From NCBI RefSeq assembly GCF_000337615.1, contig NZ_AOII01000034.1, positions 1-64,000 of the forward strand: DNA of 64,000 bases, written 5' to 3'. The notes under the pieces are model-generated. The model was not told the origin of the DNA. It saw only the letters and a list, made by a program, of their open reading frames with translations, and did not search any database. The position numbers were made by a program, and so were the translations under genes. Below are positions 34,770 to 42,988 of this stretch, one piece after another (position 1 is the first letter of the stretch; each line of letters begins with the position of its first letter). Origin of the DNA: Natrinema pallidum DSM 3751 (GTDB lineage Archaea; Halobacteriota; Halobacteria; Halobacteriales; Natrialbaceae).

Positions 34770-35084
34770 CTCCCACTTCTTTCGTCGAGTTGAATCCGAC
34801 ACAGCGTCGGTAATCCGTGTCCCAGCGAGTGACGAGCATCCGGACTCCCCTCGTCTCCGCTGTCGGTTCGAACGGTGACTTCCCGGACACGGTCGTGGCC
34901 CTGGTTCCGGCGGTATCGTCCCCACTACATTCGAGAGCAGCGACGAACGGGGCGGTGAGAGAAGCACGCTCCACACTGTTCGCCCAGTCACGAGTACGGG
35001 TTCGGATCGGTCGCCTATTCCGTAGCGAACCGAACGCCGGTCGCTCGTCTCGCCGATACCCGACTCGTCTGTCCGGCCGCGGCG
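34770..35084. other. Gene-free stretch between tRNA-Glu and the membrane hydrolase gene
   Basis: 315 nt without a reading frame that I can support. The GC-rich open frames crossing it have no start context and no family match. I see no repeat of the tRNA 3' end and no integrase, so it is not an integration site. Confidence 0.5.
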
Positions 35085-35690
35085 TCAGTCGTGTTTGTAT
35101 CGACTCGGCACGTACTCCACGACCGGCTCGGGGACGGACCCGAACACGACCGGGGCGAGAGTCGCCAGCTGTCGCCGAAGGAGGCCGTACACCCCGCCGA
35201 CCAGCACGCCGAGACCGACGAGCCAGCGGAATGGCCCCTCGAGGACGATCCAGAGCGGGGCACCGACGGCCAGCGAAAGGACCACGTCTTCCGGTGCGCC
35301 GTCGTAGCGAATCCAGCGTTTCGGTGCCCGCCAGCGGTCCCTGACGTGGTCGTACACCGCCCGATCGGAGGTCCCTTCCCACGGCCGAAGCTCGAGGCCG
35401 CCACCGTACCGGTCCATTCGAGAGTGGAGTGCGGCACCGGCAAACAGGAAGGCGGCGGCGACAAGCCACGGGGTCGCGACGAGGAGTGCCGCGATCACGA
35501 CCGGGACGGCAGCGACGACGTACAGCGTCGGATAGTGGAGCGTCCGCCGGTGGCCCGCGTAGAGGTCCAGGTCCGGCAACACGCTGCCGAGGAACCCGCC
35601 GACGAGCGCCGCCGGTGCGAGCTCCGGGGCGACGACGACGAGCGGCGCTGCGATAGCCAGTCCCAGCAGCGCGTGTGTCGGGAGCATCAT
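35085..35690 (-). CDS. Membrane-bound metal-dependent hydrolase-like protein (DUF457-related)
   Basis: 201-aa membrane protein with about five hydrophobic segments. The opening LPTHALLGLAIA carries a His, and GSVLPDLDLY plus HRRTLHYP give the Asp-x-Asp and His residues typical of YdjM/DUF457 proteins; AALHSRMD supplies a later His/Asp. It is thus a distant relative of the protein encoded at 21014-21499. The C-terminal third is soluble and then hydrophobic again. Divergent from the membrane gene at 35766. No function is assigned in archaea. Confidence 0.72.
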   Translation of the reverse strand: MMLPTHALLGLAIAAPLVVVAPELAPAALVGGFLGSVLPDLDLYAGHRRTLHYPTLYVVAAVPVVIAALLVATPWLVAAAFLFAGAALHSRMDRYGGGLELRPWEGTSDRAVYDHVRDRWRAPKRWIRYDGAPEDVVLSLAVGAPLWIVLEGPFRWLVGLGVLVGGVYGLLRRQLATLAPVVFGSVPEPVVEYVPSRYKHD

Positions 35691-35765
35691 GTATCAGTTC
35701 GAAGGGGAGTCAGCGAGATAAGCCCACCGGCGGGTTTATGGACCGATAGTGTGTCGGCCCTGCAC

Positions 35766-36407
35766 ATGCCGAGGAACGGCAGCGGTGCTCCTTCGGACCC
35801 GACTGTGGACGCGGCGAAGGACGCGTTCGAACGGCTGTTTCGAAGCGGTCGGGCAAACGCCTTCCTCGCGTGGCTGGTGGTCGGGGTCCTCGCGATGGTG
35901 TTCGTCGAAAGCGCGCTCGATTTCGACCGCCAGTGGCTCATCTTCGTCGCCGGCGTCGGCACGGTCGTCCTGATTCCGCCCATCGCCGCCGGAGCATGGC
36001 GCGTCATGTTGCCCTGGGAACTCCTCGTCCTCGCGACGTTGCCCATCCTCGTTCGGGGACTGTTCGGGGGCAGCGTCGGCACGTTTGCGGCCTATCTCGC
36101 GGTCGCGGGGCTGGCGTTGCTCATCACGGTCGAACTCCACATGTTCACGTCGCTGCAGGTGACCCACTGGTTCGCTATCACGTTCGTCGTGTTGACGACG
36201 TTGGCGTCGGTCGCGGCGTGGACCATGCTGCGATGGAACCTGGATCGCGTGTTCGGTACGTCCTATCTCTCGACGAACGAGGCGCTAATGACTGAGTGGC
36301 TCTCGGTGACCGTCGCCGGATTGGCCGCCGGCGTGTTGTTCGACGCGTACTTCAGACGGCGCGATCGACAACTCCGGCGTGCGCTCAGACGGGTGGTGCG
36401 TCGATGA
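35766..36407 (+). CDS. Haloarchaeal integral membrane protein, coupled to a DUF2238-like gene
   Basis: 213-aa protein with about five membrane helices (first at about 28-45, AFLAWLVVGVLAMVFVESAL). Basic residues cluster at the N-terminus and at the Arg-rich end RRRDRQLRRALRRVVRR, predicting a cytoplasmic tail. The stop overlaps the start of the next gene (ATGA), so the two proteins are probably made together and may interact. I do not recognise the family. Confidence 0.7.
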   Translation: MPRNGSGAPSDPTVDAAKDAFERLFRSGRANAFLAWLVVGVLAMVFVESALDFDRQWLIFVAGVGTVVLIPPIAAGAWRVMLPWELLVLATLPILVRGLFGGSVGTFAAYLAVAGLALLITVELHMFTSLQVTHWFAITFVVLTTLASVAAWTMLRWNLDRVFGTSYLSTNEALMTEWLSVTVAGLAAGVLFDAYFRRRDRQLRRALRRVVRR

Positions 36408-37036
36408 GTCGTCTCCCGCGGCCCTCGATGCGAGCCCAGCGACGGCTCACGCGAGTGCTGCAACTCGTTCTCGTCGGACTCGTCGCCTATGGCATCCTCG
36501 CGGGCCAGCCGAAAGCGGTCTTCAACGGCGGCATCGGACTCCTGATCACGTTCCTGCCGGCGTTGCTGGAACGGAACTACGACCTGCCGCTCGATCCGTG
36601 GCTCGCCCTGTGGGTTACGTCCGCCGTGTTTCTCCATACGCTCGGGTCGGCGGGCCTGTACGGCCGTATCGGCTGGTGGGACCATCTCACGCACGCGCTG
36701 TCGGCTTCGCTGATCGCCGGCATCGGCTATACGACCGCTCGAGCGATCGACCTGCACGTCGCGGACATCCACGTCCCGCGTCGGATCGCGTTCGTCTACA
36801 TCTTCGTGGTCGTAATGGCCTTCGGCGTCGGCTGGGAACTGTTCGAGTTCGGGCTCGACCGCGTCGCCGCGGAAACCGGGCTCACGATGCCGCTGGCCCA
36901 GCATGGTCTCGACGACACCGTCCGCGATCTCATGTTCAATACGCTCGGCGCGCTTCTCGTCGCGATGTTCGGACAGGCTCACCTGACCGGCGTCGCCGAG
37001 ACGGTCAGAGAGCGACTGCTCTCGGCAGACCTCTGA
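36404..37036 (+). CDS. DUF2238/YjdF-like membrane protein
   Basis: 210-aa membrane protein with about six helices. WWDHLTHALSAS, FGVGWELFEFGLD and DTVRDLMFNTLGALL are the conserved elements of the YjdF/DUF2238 family, which supply His/Asp/Glu residues at the membrane face. The function of that family is not known. It is translationally coupled to the preceding membrane protein by a 4-nt overlap. Confidence 0.72.
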   Translation: MSRLPRPSMRAQRRLTRVLQLVLVGLVAYGILAGQPKAVFNGGIGLLITFLPALLERNYDLPLDPWLALWVTSAVFLHTLGSAGLYGRIGWWDHLTHALSASLIAGIGYTTARAIDLHVADIHVPRRIAFVYIFVVVMAFGVGWELFEFGLDRVAAETGLTMPLAQHGLDDTVRDLMFNTLGALLVAMFGQAHLTGVAETVRERLLSADL

Positions 37037-37082
37037 CCACCCGCCGGCACCCCCCTCGAGACGGTGGCCGCTCGCCGGCCGG

Positions 37083-37994
37083 TTACTCGCCGCCATCCCG
37101 ATCGACCGAGAGCCCGACGTGTCCCGTCGGGAACTGGCAGAGACGGGGGACGGTCTCGGAGCGGGCGTGGGGGTCGAACGCGGTGGTGGCGATCGCCTGC
37201 CAGAGGACGCGTTCGGGATAGGGACGTGCCGACAGGTCGAGCGAAAGCGACTCCGCGAGCGCCTCGTGGTCGAGTTCGCCGTTCGTCGTCGGTACGGGAA
37301 GGGGATTCGGCACGGTCTCGAGGTCCACCCCGAAAGACGGGAACAGCCGATAGTCGGCTCCGAGGGCCGGGTGATGTAGTTCCCGCTCGCCGGGAACTCG
37401 CACGACGAGTTCGGGCGTGGTCGTCGTCGCTCCGTCGCCACCGTCGGCCCGTTCGACCGTCCGCTCGGCGAGCGAAATCCGGCGTCGTGTTCCCGTTCGA
37501 ACGGCGTATTCGGTCCCCTCGGCGACCAGTCGAAGGCGCGATTCGCTTCGCTCGAGGACGCGAACGGTCGGAGCGGCGTACGACTCGAGGAGTGCGGTCG
37601 TCGACTCGCCGGCGATCGTTGCATCGACTGTGACTACCGTCGCATCGTCCCGAGAGGAAACGAGGTCGAACGCGTTCGACTCGGCCGTCGGGACGACCCC
37701 GAGCGTCGCCGGCGTCGCACAGATCCCCTCCCAGGTCGCCGGCGGCCCGCGGTCACCGGTTCCATCCCGCAGCGCCGACCGCCAGTAAAAGATCCGATGC
37801 GTGTCGCCGGACGCGTACGGCACGGCGTCCGGGAAGAACGACTCGCCGTAGCCGGTCGGCTCGAGATCGGGGTGCTCGAGTTTGAGTTCGGCGTAGGGGA
37901 GTCGGGCGATGATCGGCGCGGGGAACTCGCCGTGCGGTGACCGCTCCCACCGGACTGTCGTCGGTCGGTCCGCCGCCGTCGGTGTCTCGCTCAT
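37083..37994 (-). CDS. Haloarchaeal hypothetical protein, soluble
   Basis: 303-aa protein without signal peptide or membrane helix. A region near residues 20-75 has a conserved-looking RWERSPHGEFPAPI start and a GYGESFFPDAVPY stretch. The rest alternates strand-like segments with Asp/Glu/Arg. Nothing suggests an enzyme class that I know. ATG at 37994 is used; a GTG/ATG further out to 38063 would add an Arg-rich stretch. It is convergent with the DUF2238-like gene (46-nt gap). Confidence 0.62.
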   Translation of the reverse strand: MSETPTAADRPTTVRWERSPHGEFPAPIIARLPYAELKLEHPDLEPTGYGESFFPDAVPYASGDTHRIFYWRSALRDGTGDRGPPATWEGICATPATLGVVPTAESNAFDLVSSRDDATVVTVDATIAGESTTALLESYAAPTVRVLERSESRLRLVAEGTEYAVRTGTRRRISLAERTVERADGGDGATTTTPELVVRVPGERELHHPALGADYRLFPSFGVDLETVPNPLPVPTTNGELDHEALAESLSLDLSARPYPERVLWQAIATTAFDPHARSETVPRLCQFPTGHVGLSVDRDGGE

Positions 37995-38161
37995 CGGACG
38001 TTGGGTGAGACTTCCGCGGACACGTCCCAAACGCTGTCTCCGGAGATGTTCGGGAGCCCGCACCGACCGCTCTCAAGCGGCCGCCGTGAATCGGGATGCG
38101 AATATGTCCGTGACCGAACTTAGCGTCGGTGAGCCACGATGGCTGGGTAGGTGACTACTCG

Positions 38162-39145
38162 ATGGCCGACTCACCGGGGACGATGCGGACGACCGCCGCG
38201 ACGGATCTCTTCGATAAGTACGTGCTGCCGAAGGTCGCGCTCGTCGTGATCCTGGCGGGCTCGCTGGCCGGGACGTGGGTGAGCGGACGGCTCGGGGGCC
38301 AATCGGCGGCCGTCACGCTCGCCAAGTGGCTTTACTTCGTCGCACTGGGGATCCTCACCGGCGGACTCGTCTGGAAACACTGCTTCGTTCGGCCACGGGA
38401 CCTCGGGACGGATGCCGGCGACTACTGTGCGGAGATGTACGCGCGCTTCGACGAGATCGCGACCGGAGCCGTCGCGGTCCTCGCGGTGACCGGTCCGGTC
38501 GTTCTCGCGGCGTACGCTGCGAGACTCGGACGCGGCCCGCTCGTCGTCGGCCTCGGCGTTCTGCTCGCGGCGTGGTTCGGCACCCTCGTCGTGACGACGC
38601 GAGGGACCGACCCCGTCGACGAACAGTTCCGGCGACCGGCCGGCCTCCTCGCGCTGGCGCTGGCGCTTGCGGCCGTGGTGGGAACGGGCCTCGCAGAGGT
38701 GAGCCTCCGCGGGTTGGGCCCGACCGCGGCGGCCGTCCGAACGATCCACCTCCTCGCGTTCGTCGCGTGGATCGGCGGGGCCGTCTGGAACATCTTCGTC
38801 GCCGTCCCCACGGGCCACCAGCAGCCGACGGCCGCCGTCGCGCGAGCCGCCGGCGAGCAACTCGAGCGGTTCCGCTGGGCGGTGCGGTTCATCATCCCGC
38901 TGTTGTTCCTGACGGGACTCGTTCAGGCCGTCACGGGCTTCGGCGTTCGGCTCGAGACCTACGTCGCCGCGCCGATCGGGATCGCCGTCCTCGCCAAGGT
39001 CGGCATCATCGGACTGCTGGCCGTCATCTTCACGCTCTGTCCGATGTGGCGGGCCTGCTCGCCCATCGACGGCGTCTGTGATCTCGAGGGGATCGGGGAG
39101 GGCGAGCCGCCGGCCGCGCCGGCGGAGGAGAACGCCGATGACTGA
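38162..39145 (+). CDS. CopD-like multi-helix membrane protein, first gene of the d1 cluster
   Basis: 327-aa membrane protein with about eight helices. Two regions look like repeats of one another: KWLYFVALGILTGGLVWK and IHLLAFVAWIGGAVWN. The second carries a His in the position where CopD-type and heme-binding relatives place a ligand. The C-terminus has a soluble tail with two Cys (CPMWRACSPIDGVC). It overlaps the TusA-like gene by 8 nt. Electron or copper transfer at the membrane is plausible, but only the topology and CopD-like motif are seen. ATG at 38162; another Met lies seven codons downstream. Confidence 0.68.
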   Translation: MADSPGTMRTTAATDLFDKYVLPKVALVVILAGSLAGTWVSGRLGGQSAAVTLAKWLYFVALGILTGGLVWKHCFVRPRDLGTDAGDYCAEMYARFDEIATGAVAVLAVTGPVVLAAYAARLGRGPLVVGLGVLLAAWFGTLVVTTRGTDPVDEQFRRPAGLLALALALAAVVGTGLAEVSLRGLGPTAAAVRTIHLLAFVAWIGGAVWNIFVAVPTGHQQPTAAVARAAGEQLERFRWAVRFIIPLLFLTGLVQAVTGFGVRLETYVAAPIGIAVLAKVGIIGLLAVIFTLCPMWRACSPIDGVCDLEGIGEGEPPAAPAEENADD

Positions 39146-39422
39146 GGGGGCGGTCCCCGAGACGGCACCCGATGTCGACCCCGATATGACAGTCGACAAC
39201 CGTGGCACGGGTTGTGCGAGTGGGATCGCTCGCGTCCAGCGCGCGCTCGAGGACTTGGAGGACGGCGCGATACTGCGCGTTCGGAGCACGGATCGGCGGG
39301 CGAAAGGCGAGTATACGCAGTTGGCGGCCCAGACCGACCACGATCTGCTCGCGATCGAAACGGACCGGAGCGGGCTGCTTCGGACGGAGTACACGACATA
39401 CCTCGAAATCGGGGAGGAATAG
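39138..39422 (+). CDS. TusA/SirA-like sulfur-carrier family protein
   Basis: 94-aa protein with the TusA family opening as DNRGTGCASGIARVQRALEDL (single Cys26 following DxRG) and a two-strand end ending in YTTYLEI. Family members pass persulfide sulfur from their Cys; the usual CPxP is CASG here, so activity may be altered. An alternative start at 39186 (MTVDNRG) would give an 78-residue form. It lies between the CopD-like membrane protein and the d1 propeller, with an 8-nt overlap upstream. Confidence 0.75.
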   Translation: MTEGAVPETAPDVDPDMTVDNRGTGCASGIARVQRALEDLEDGAILRVRSTDRRAKGEYTQLAAQTDHDLLAIETDRSGLLRTEYTTYLEIGEE

Positions 39423-39533
39423 ATCGGTGACCGACTCGCTCTCGCCGGCCGGTTCCTCGGCCCGGTAGTGACCGCCCGAACGTATTCGCGGCCGTGTATT
39501 TTCGAACGAAGCCAAAACGGTACGCAGAGACCG

Positions 39534-40793
39534 ATGAGCGATCAACTCGCCGCCAGTACGGTCAGACCACCGTCGTTTCACGAGATGGGACTCGAGGAAA
39601 TCGCCGATTCCCGCGAGATGCGATTGGAGGAGCGTACGCTGCCGGCCGCGCCCCGCCACGGCGTCACCGATCTGCGAGACCTCCTGGTCGTCGCGGAGCG
39701 ACGGCCGGGATCGGTTTCGCTGGTCGATACCACCCGCCACGAGCGCGTCGGCCGCGTCGACGGGGTGGGCCGAGCGCCCCACTCGATCGTCTTCCACCGT
39801 CAGCTGCCCGAGAACGCTCGCGAGGGCGCGTACGCGTACGTCCAGTCGCGGCAGGGGTGGGTGAGCAAGCTCGATCTCTTCGGCGGCGAACTGGTCGGGC
39901 GGATCCGTGCCGGCACGTCGGGGCGGGCGATCACGATCTCGTCGGATTCGGCATTCCTCATCGCAGGCTACTACAATCCCAACCACGCCGTCATCCTCGA
40001 TGCGGACACGCTCGAGCCGCTGCATCGAATCCCGGCCCACGCGGTCGATCCCGACGGGCAGTCGATCGCCTCGCGGATCTGTACCGTCCGTGACGTACCG
40101 GGGGAACGCTGTTTTCTGCTCGTGTTGAAGGATGCGGGGACGGTCTGGTTCGTCGAGTACGATGATCCCGAGTTCCCGATCGTCGACGAGATCGATGTCG
40201 GTCGGGTCCTCCACGATGGCGTGTTCTCGCCGGACGACCGCTACTTCTATCTCGCCTCGCAGGCCGAGGACTGCCTCTACGTTCTCGACGTTCGGCAGCG
40301 GGAGGTCGTCGGTCGAGTCCCGACCGCCGGACCACCCCATCCCAGCCCCGGCGCGCTCGACGAGCGGCGCGGGCTCGGGATTACGGGCACGGTGATGACC
40401 GACGCCGTAACGGCGTGGGACCTCGAGACCGGGGAGCCGATCGCCGACATCCGGATTCCGGGCCACGGCATGTTCTGTACGGCACATCCCGACAGCGAGT
40501 ACGTCTGGGGCGATGTCATCTTCGACGACACCGACAGGGACAACGACGGGGTCATCTACCAGATCGATCCGGACGAACTCGTCGTCTCGACGGTCATCGA
40601 CACGACCGAGTGGGCTGACGGGCGGTCACTTCACCCGGAGTTCACCCGAGACGGGGATCACGTCTACGTGAGTTGCTGGGACGCGGGGACGCTACTCGTC
40701 TTCGATAGCTCGACGGGAGCGTTGACCGCCGCAATCGATGGCGTGGAAACGCCGACCGGAACCTTTCTCGGCGATCGGGCGACCGAGCCGTGA
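39534..40793 (+). CDS. Heme-d1-type beta-propeller protein (NirS C-domain/NirF-like) without cytochrome c domain
   Basis: 419-aa beta-propeller closely resembling the d1 domain of cytochrome cd1 nitrite reductase. Conserved stretches include YYNPNHAVILDADTLEPL, GRVLHDGVFSPDDRYF, PPHPSPGALDERRG and LHPEFTRDGDHVYVS. Three histidines match cd1: His83 (position of axial His200), His227 (His345) and His269 (His388), with gaps of 144 and 42 versus 145 and 43 in Paracoccus numbering. There is no CXXCH, no signal peptide and no membrane segment, so it is cytosolic and lacks the electron-entry domain. It may work in heme d1 synthesis (NirF-like) or as a d1 enzyme with another partner. It is third in the cluster after CopD- and TusA-like genes. 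Confidence 0.8.
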   Translation: MSDQLAASTVRPPSFHEMGLEEIADSREMRLEERTLPAAPRHGVTDLRDLLVVAERRPGSVSLVDTTRHERVGRVDGVGRAPHSIVFHRQLPENAREGAYAYVQSRQGWVSKLDLFGGELVGRIRAGTSGRAITISSDSAFLIAGYYNPNHAVILDADTLEPLHRIPAHAVDPDGQSIASRICTVRDVPGERCFLLVLKDAGTVWFVEYDDPEFPIVDEIDVGRVLHDGVFSPDDRYFYLASQAEDCLYVLDVRQREVVGRVPTAGPPHPSPGALDERRGLGITGTVMTDAVTAWDLETGEPIADIRIPGHGMFCTAHPDSEYVWGDVIFDDTDRDNDGVIYQIDPDELVVSTVIDTTEWADGRSLHPEFTRDGDHVYVSCWDAGTLLVFDSSTGALTAAIDGVETPTGTFLGDRATEP

Positions 40794-41044
40794 CCGGATG
40801 CCGACGGCCACTTGGTCCCCTGTCGGAAGCGCACGTCTCGACCGTCCCGGTTCGATACCGCTCGGTATGGTCGCGCGTGAGCAGGTGTGCAGTGACTGTG
40901 GCTGTCTCGCGCCACTCGAAAGCCGCTTAGGGCGGTGTCCATCCCCCGGAAGACGTGGGTATCACCCGCGTCGGTGTCCGCGAACGGATCGCACCCCTCG
41001 CCGGACCCGGTCTCGCTTCGAGCCGCGACGCGCGCCATGACAGT

Positions 41045-41497
41045 TCACCCTTCGGTCGAATTTCGACGCGCGATCATGCCGAGCCCGATCCACGAGATGA
41101 CGACGTCGCCGTCCTGGGTGATCCCCTCGAGAAGACTGTCGACGTAGCCGCGCTCGGGATCGCTTTCGGAGACGCGCTTGTCGACCACTTCGCTGCGGAT
41201 CGAGAGCGTATCGCCCGGTCTGACTGGCCGTTTCCACCGAAGTTCGTCGACACCGCGGGCACCCATGCTGGCCCGGTTTTGGAGCGGTCCGTCGACGAGC
41301 AGCCGCATGCACATGGCGGCGGTATGCCAGCCCGACGCGACCAGTTCGCCGAACGCGGAGTCCTCGGCGGCCGCCTCGTCCGTGTGGAACGGCTGCGGGT
41401 CGTACTGCTCCGCGAACTCGATGATCTCCGCTTTCGTGACGTGATACGAACCGAATTCGTGTGTGTCCCCGATGTCGATATCCTCGTAGTAGCGCAT
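41045..41497 (-). CDS. MaoC-family hot-dog hydratase
   Basis: 150-aa single hot-dog domain beginning MRYYEDIDIGDTHEFGSY, as in MaoC-type enoyl-CoA hydratases. The catalytic segment DPQPFHTDEAAA has the His/Asp pair, and SGWHTAAMCMRL follows. These enzymes hydrate trans-2-enoyl thioesters; in haloarchaea they occur in several carboxylic-acid pathways. ATG at 41497; extension to 41653 is not supported. The 251-nt gap downstream contains only a short Cys-bearing frame (see the rejected list). Confidence 0.85.
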   Translation of the reverse strand: MRYYEDIDIGDTHEFGSYHVTKAEIIEFAEQYDPQPFHTDEAAAEDSAFGELVASGWHTAAMCMRLLVDGPLQNRASMGARGVDELRWKRPVRPGDTLSIRSEVVDKRVSESDPERGYVDSLLEGITQDGDVVISWIGLGMIARRNSTEG

Positions 41498-41681
41498 GAC
41501 TGTGATGTGTGTCATGCGGTGACAAGAGGCTGTGGGACGAGGCAGCCCGGACGGTGGGACCGGATCGGCCGTGGGATTCCGGAGACGCTCGAGAATCCGC
41601 CAGTATCCGGTCGTGGCGCGATCGACCGTCGTCCCCTCGGCCTTTCCCAACATCTATTGCCCGTCGAATGACTTCTCCGAT

Positions 41682-42611
41682 ATGGCTCTCGAGGCACAAT
41701 CCGTCCTCGTCACCGGAGGCGCGGGATTTATCGGATCGAATCTGGCAAACCATCTCGCCGAGGACAACGACGTGACCGTCGTCGACGACTGTTATCTGGG
41801 AACTCCGGAGAACCTGTCCGACGAGGTCGAATTCGTGGATGCGACCGTCCTCGACGACGACCTGCCGACGGCCGTCGACGTGGTGTTCCACCTGGCTGCG
41901 CTGTCGTCCTATGCGATGCACGAGGAGGACCCGACGACCGGTGCCAGGGTGAACGTCGAGGGGTTCGTCAACGTGGTCGAACAGGCTCGTCAGGACGGCT
42001 GTGAGACGGTCGTCTACGCCTCGACGTCGTCGATCTACGGCAGCCGGACCGAGCCGTCGCCGGAGGACATGGACGTGCACGTGAACACGGGCTACGAGGC
42101 CTCGAAACTGGCCCGAGAACGCTACGGCGAGTACTTCTCGAATCACTACGACATGTCGATGGCCGGGTTGCGCTTCTTTTCGGTCTATCAGGGATACGGC
42201 GGTGCCGAGGAACACAAGGGCGAGTACGCCAACGTGATCGCGCAGTTCGCCGACGACATCGCCGCCGGCGAGTCGCCCGTCCTCTACGGCGACGGCACCC
42301 AGACGCGGGACTTCACGCACGTCTCCGACATCGTTCGGGGACTCGAGCGGGCTGCGGCGAACGAACTCGACGGCATCTATAACCTCGGGACGGGGGAGGC
42401 GTACGACTTCAACACGGTCGTCGAGATGATAAACGACGAACTCGGAACCGATATCCAACCCGAATACGTCGAGAACCCGATTCCCGATTCGGTCTACGTC
42501 CACGACACCTGTGCCGACGCCTCGAAGATTCGCGACGAAGTGGGTTGGGAACCACGGATCGACTTCGAGGAAGGAATCCGGCGGGTCTGTTCACAGTATA
42601 CGGACGGGTGA
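41682..42611 (+). CDS. NAD-dependent epimerase/dehydratase (UDP-sugar 4-epimerase-like)
   Basis: 309-aa extended SDR. The NAD loop TGGAGFIGSN starts near residue 11, ASTSSIYGS carries the catalytic Ser/Thr, and YEASKLARERY has the Tyr-x3-Lys pair. The C-terminal GDGTQTRDFTHVSDI segment is characteristic of UDP-glucose 4-epimerases and related nucleotide-sugar enzymes. The sugar is not determined; no glycosyltransferase is adjacent. The ATG at 41682 directly precedes the Rossmann strand. Confidence 0.86.
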   Translation: MALEAQSVLVTGGAGFIGSNLANHLAEDNDVTVVDDCYLGTPENLSDEVEFVDATVLDDDLPTAVDVVFHLAALSSYAMHEEDPTTGARVNVEGFVNVVEQARQDGCETVVYASTSSIYGSRTEPSPEDMDVHVNTGYEASKLARERYGEYFSNHYDMSMAGLRFFSVYQGYGGAEEHKGEYANVIAQFADDIAAGESPVLYGDGTQTRDFTHVSDIVRGLERAAANELDGIYNLGTGEAYDFNTVVEMINDELGTDIQPEYVENPIPDSVYVHDTCADASKIRDEVGWEPRIDFEEGIRRVCSQYTDG

Positions 42612-42988
42612 GCCACCGCGCTGGTTGCCCGGACGGTCGACCGGGACCGATCGGGGTCGCCGTCGACGATCCGACACGGCCGACTTCCGTCCGAGCGTTT
42701 GACCGGTGAGATAATCCGGCACCGCTGACTGGCCGCCGTTCGAAATTGAATACCGGTACCGTTCGTGTGGTCCACCCGAACGCCACTGGCTGCAGAAATA
42801 ATTTATATTCGTAGTAAATATCCGCGGTCTAGTTACGGAACCGATAGCGCCCGAGGCGACGATCGAACGGATAGCGACGGCCACCCGCAAACCGAGTATC
42901 GCCACCAGTAACTATCACGGAAAACGATGTATGAGTGGGGTCCTGCTCCTGCGAGGGGTTTTTACCACGTCACGGACATCCACACCAT
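42612..42988. other. Gap upstream of ppc with two AT-rich promoter-like islands
   Basis: 377 nt with no supported gene. 42795-42835 is strikingly AT-rich (contains ATAATTTATATTC), enough for a strong TATA element. A second box, TTTTTA at 42959-42964, lies 24 nt before the ppc start. The first could serve a longer ppc leader or a small RNA. Confidence 0.5.
42959..42964 (+). promoter_or_regulatory. TATA-like box of ppc
   Basis: TTTTTA ends 24 nt before the ATG at 42989, which fits a leaderless ppc mRNA. Confidence 0.5.

Noticed and set aside
40867-41040. Short plus-strand frame with CSDCGC and another Cys
   Set aside because: The Cys pattern is limited to about 25 residues, and the rest is Arg/Pro-rich and runs into the convergent MaoC gene. 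It might be gene debris, but there is no firm evidence.
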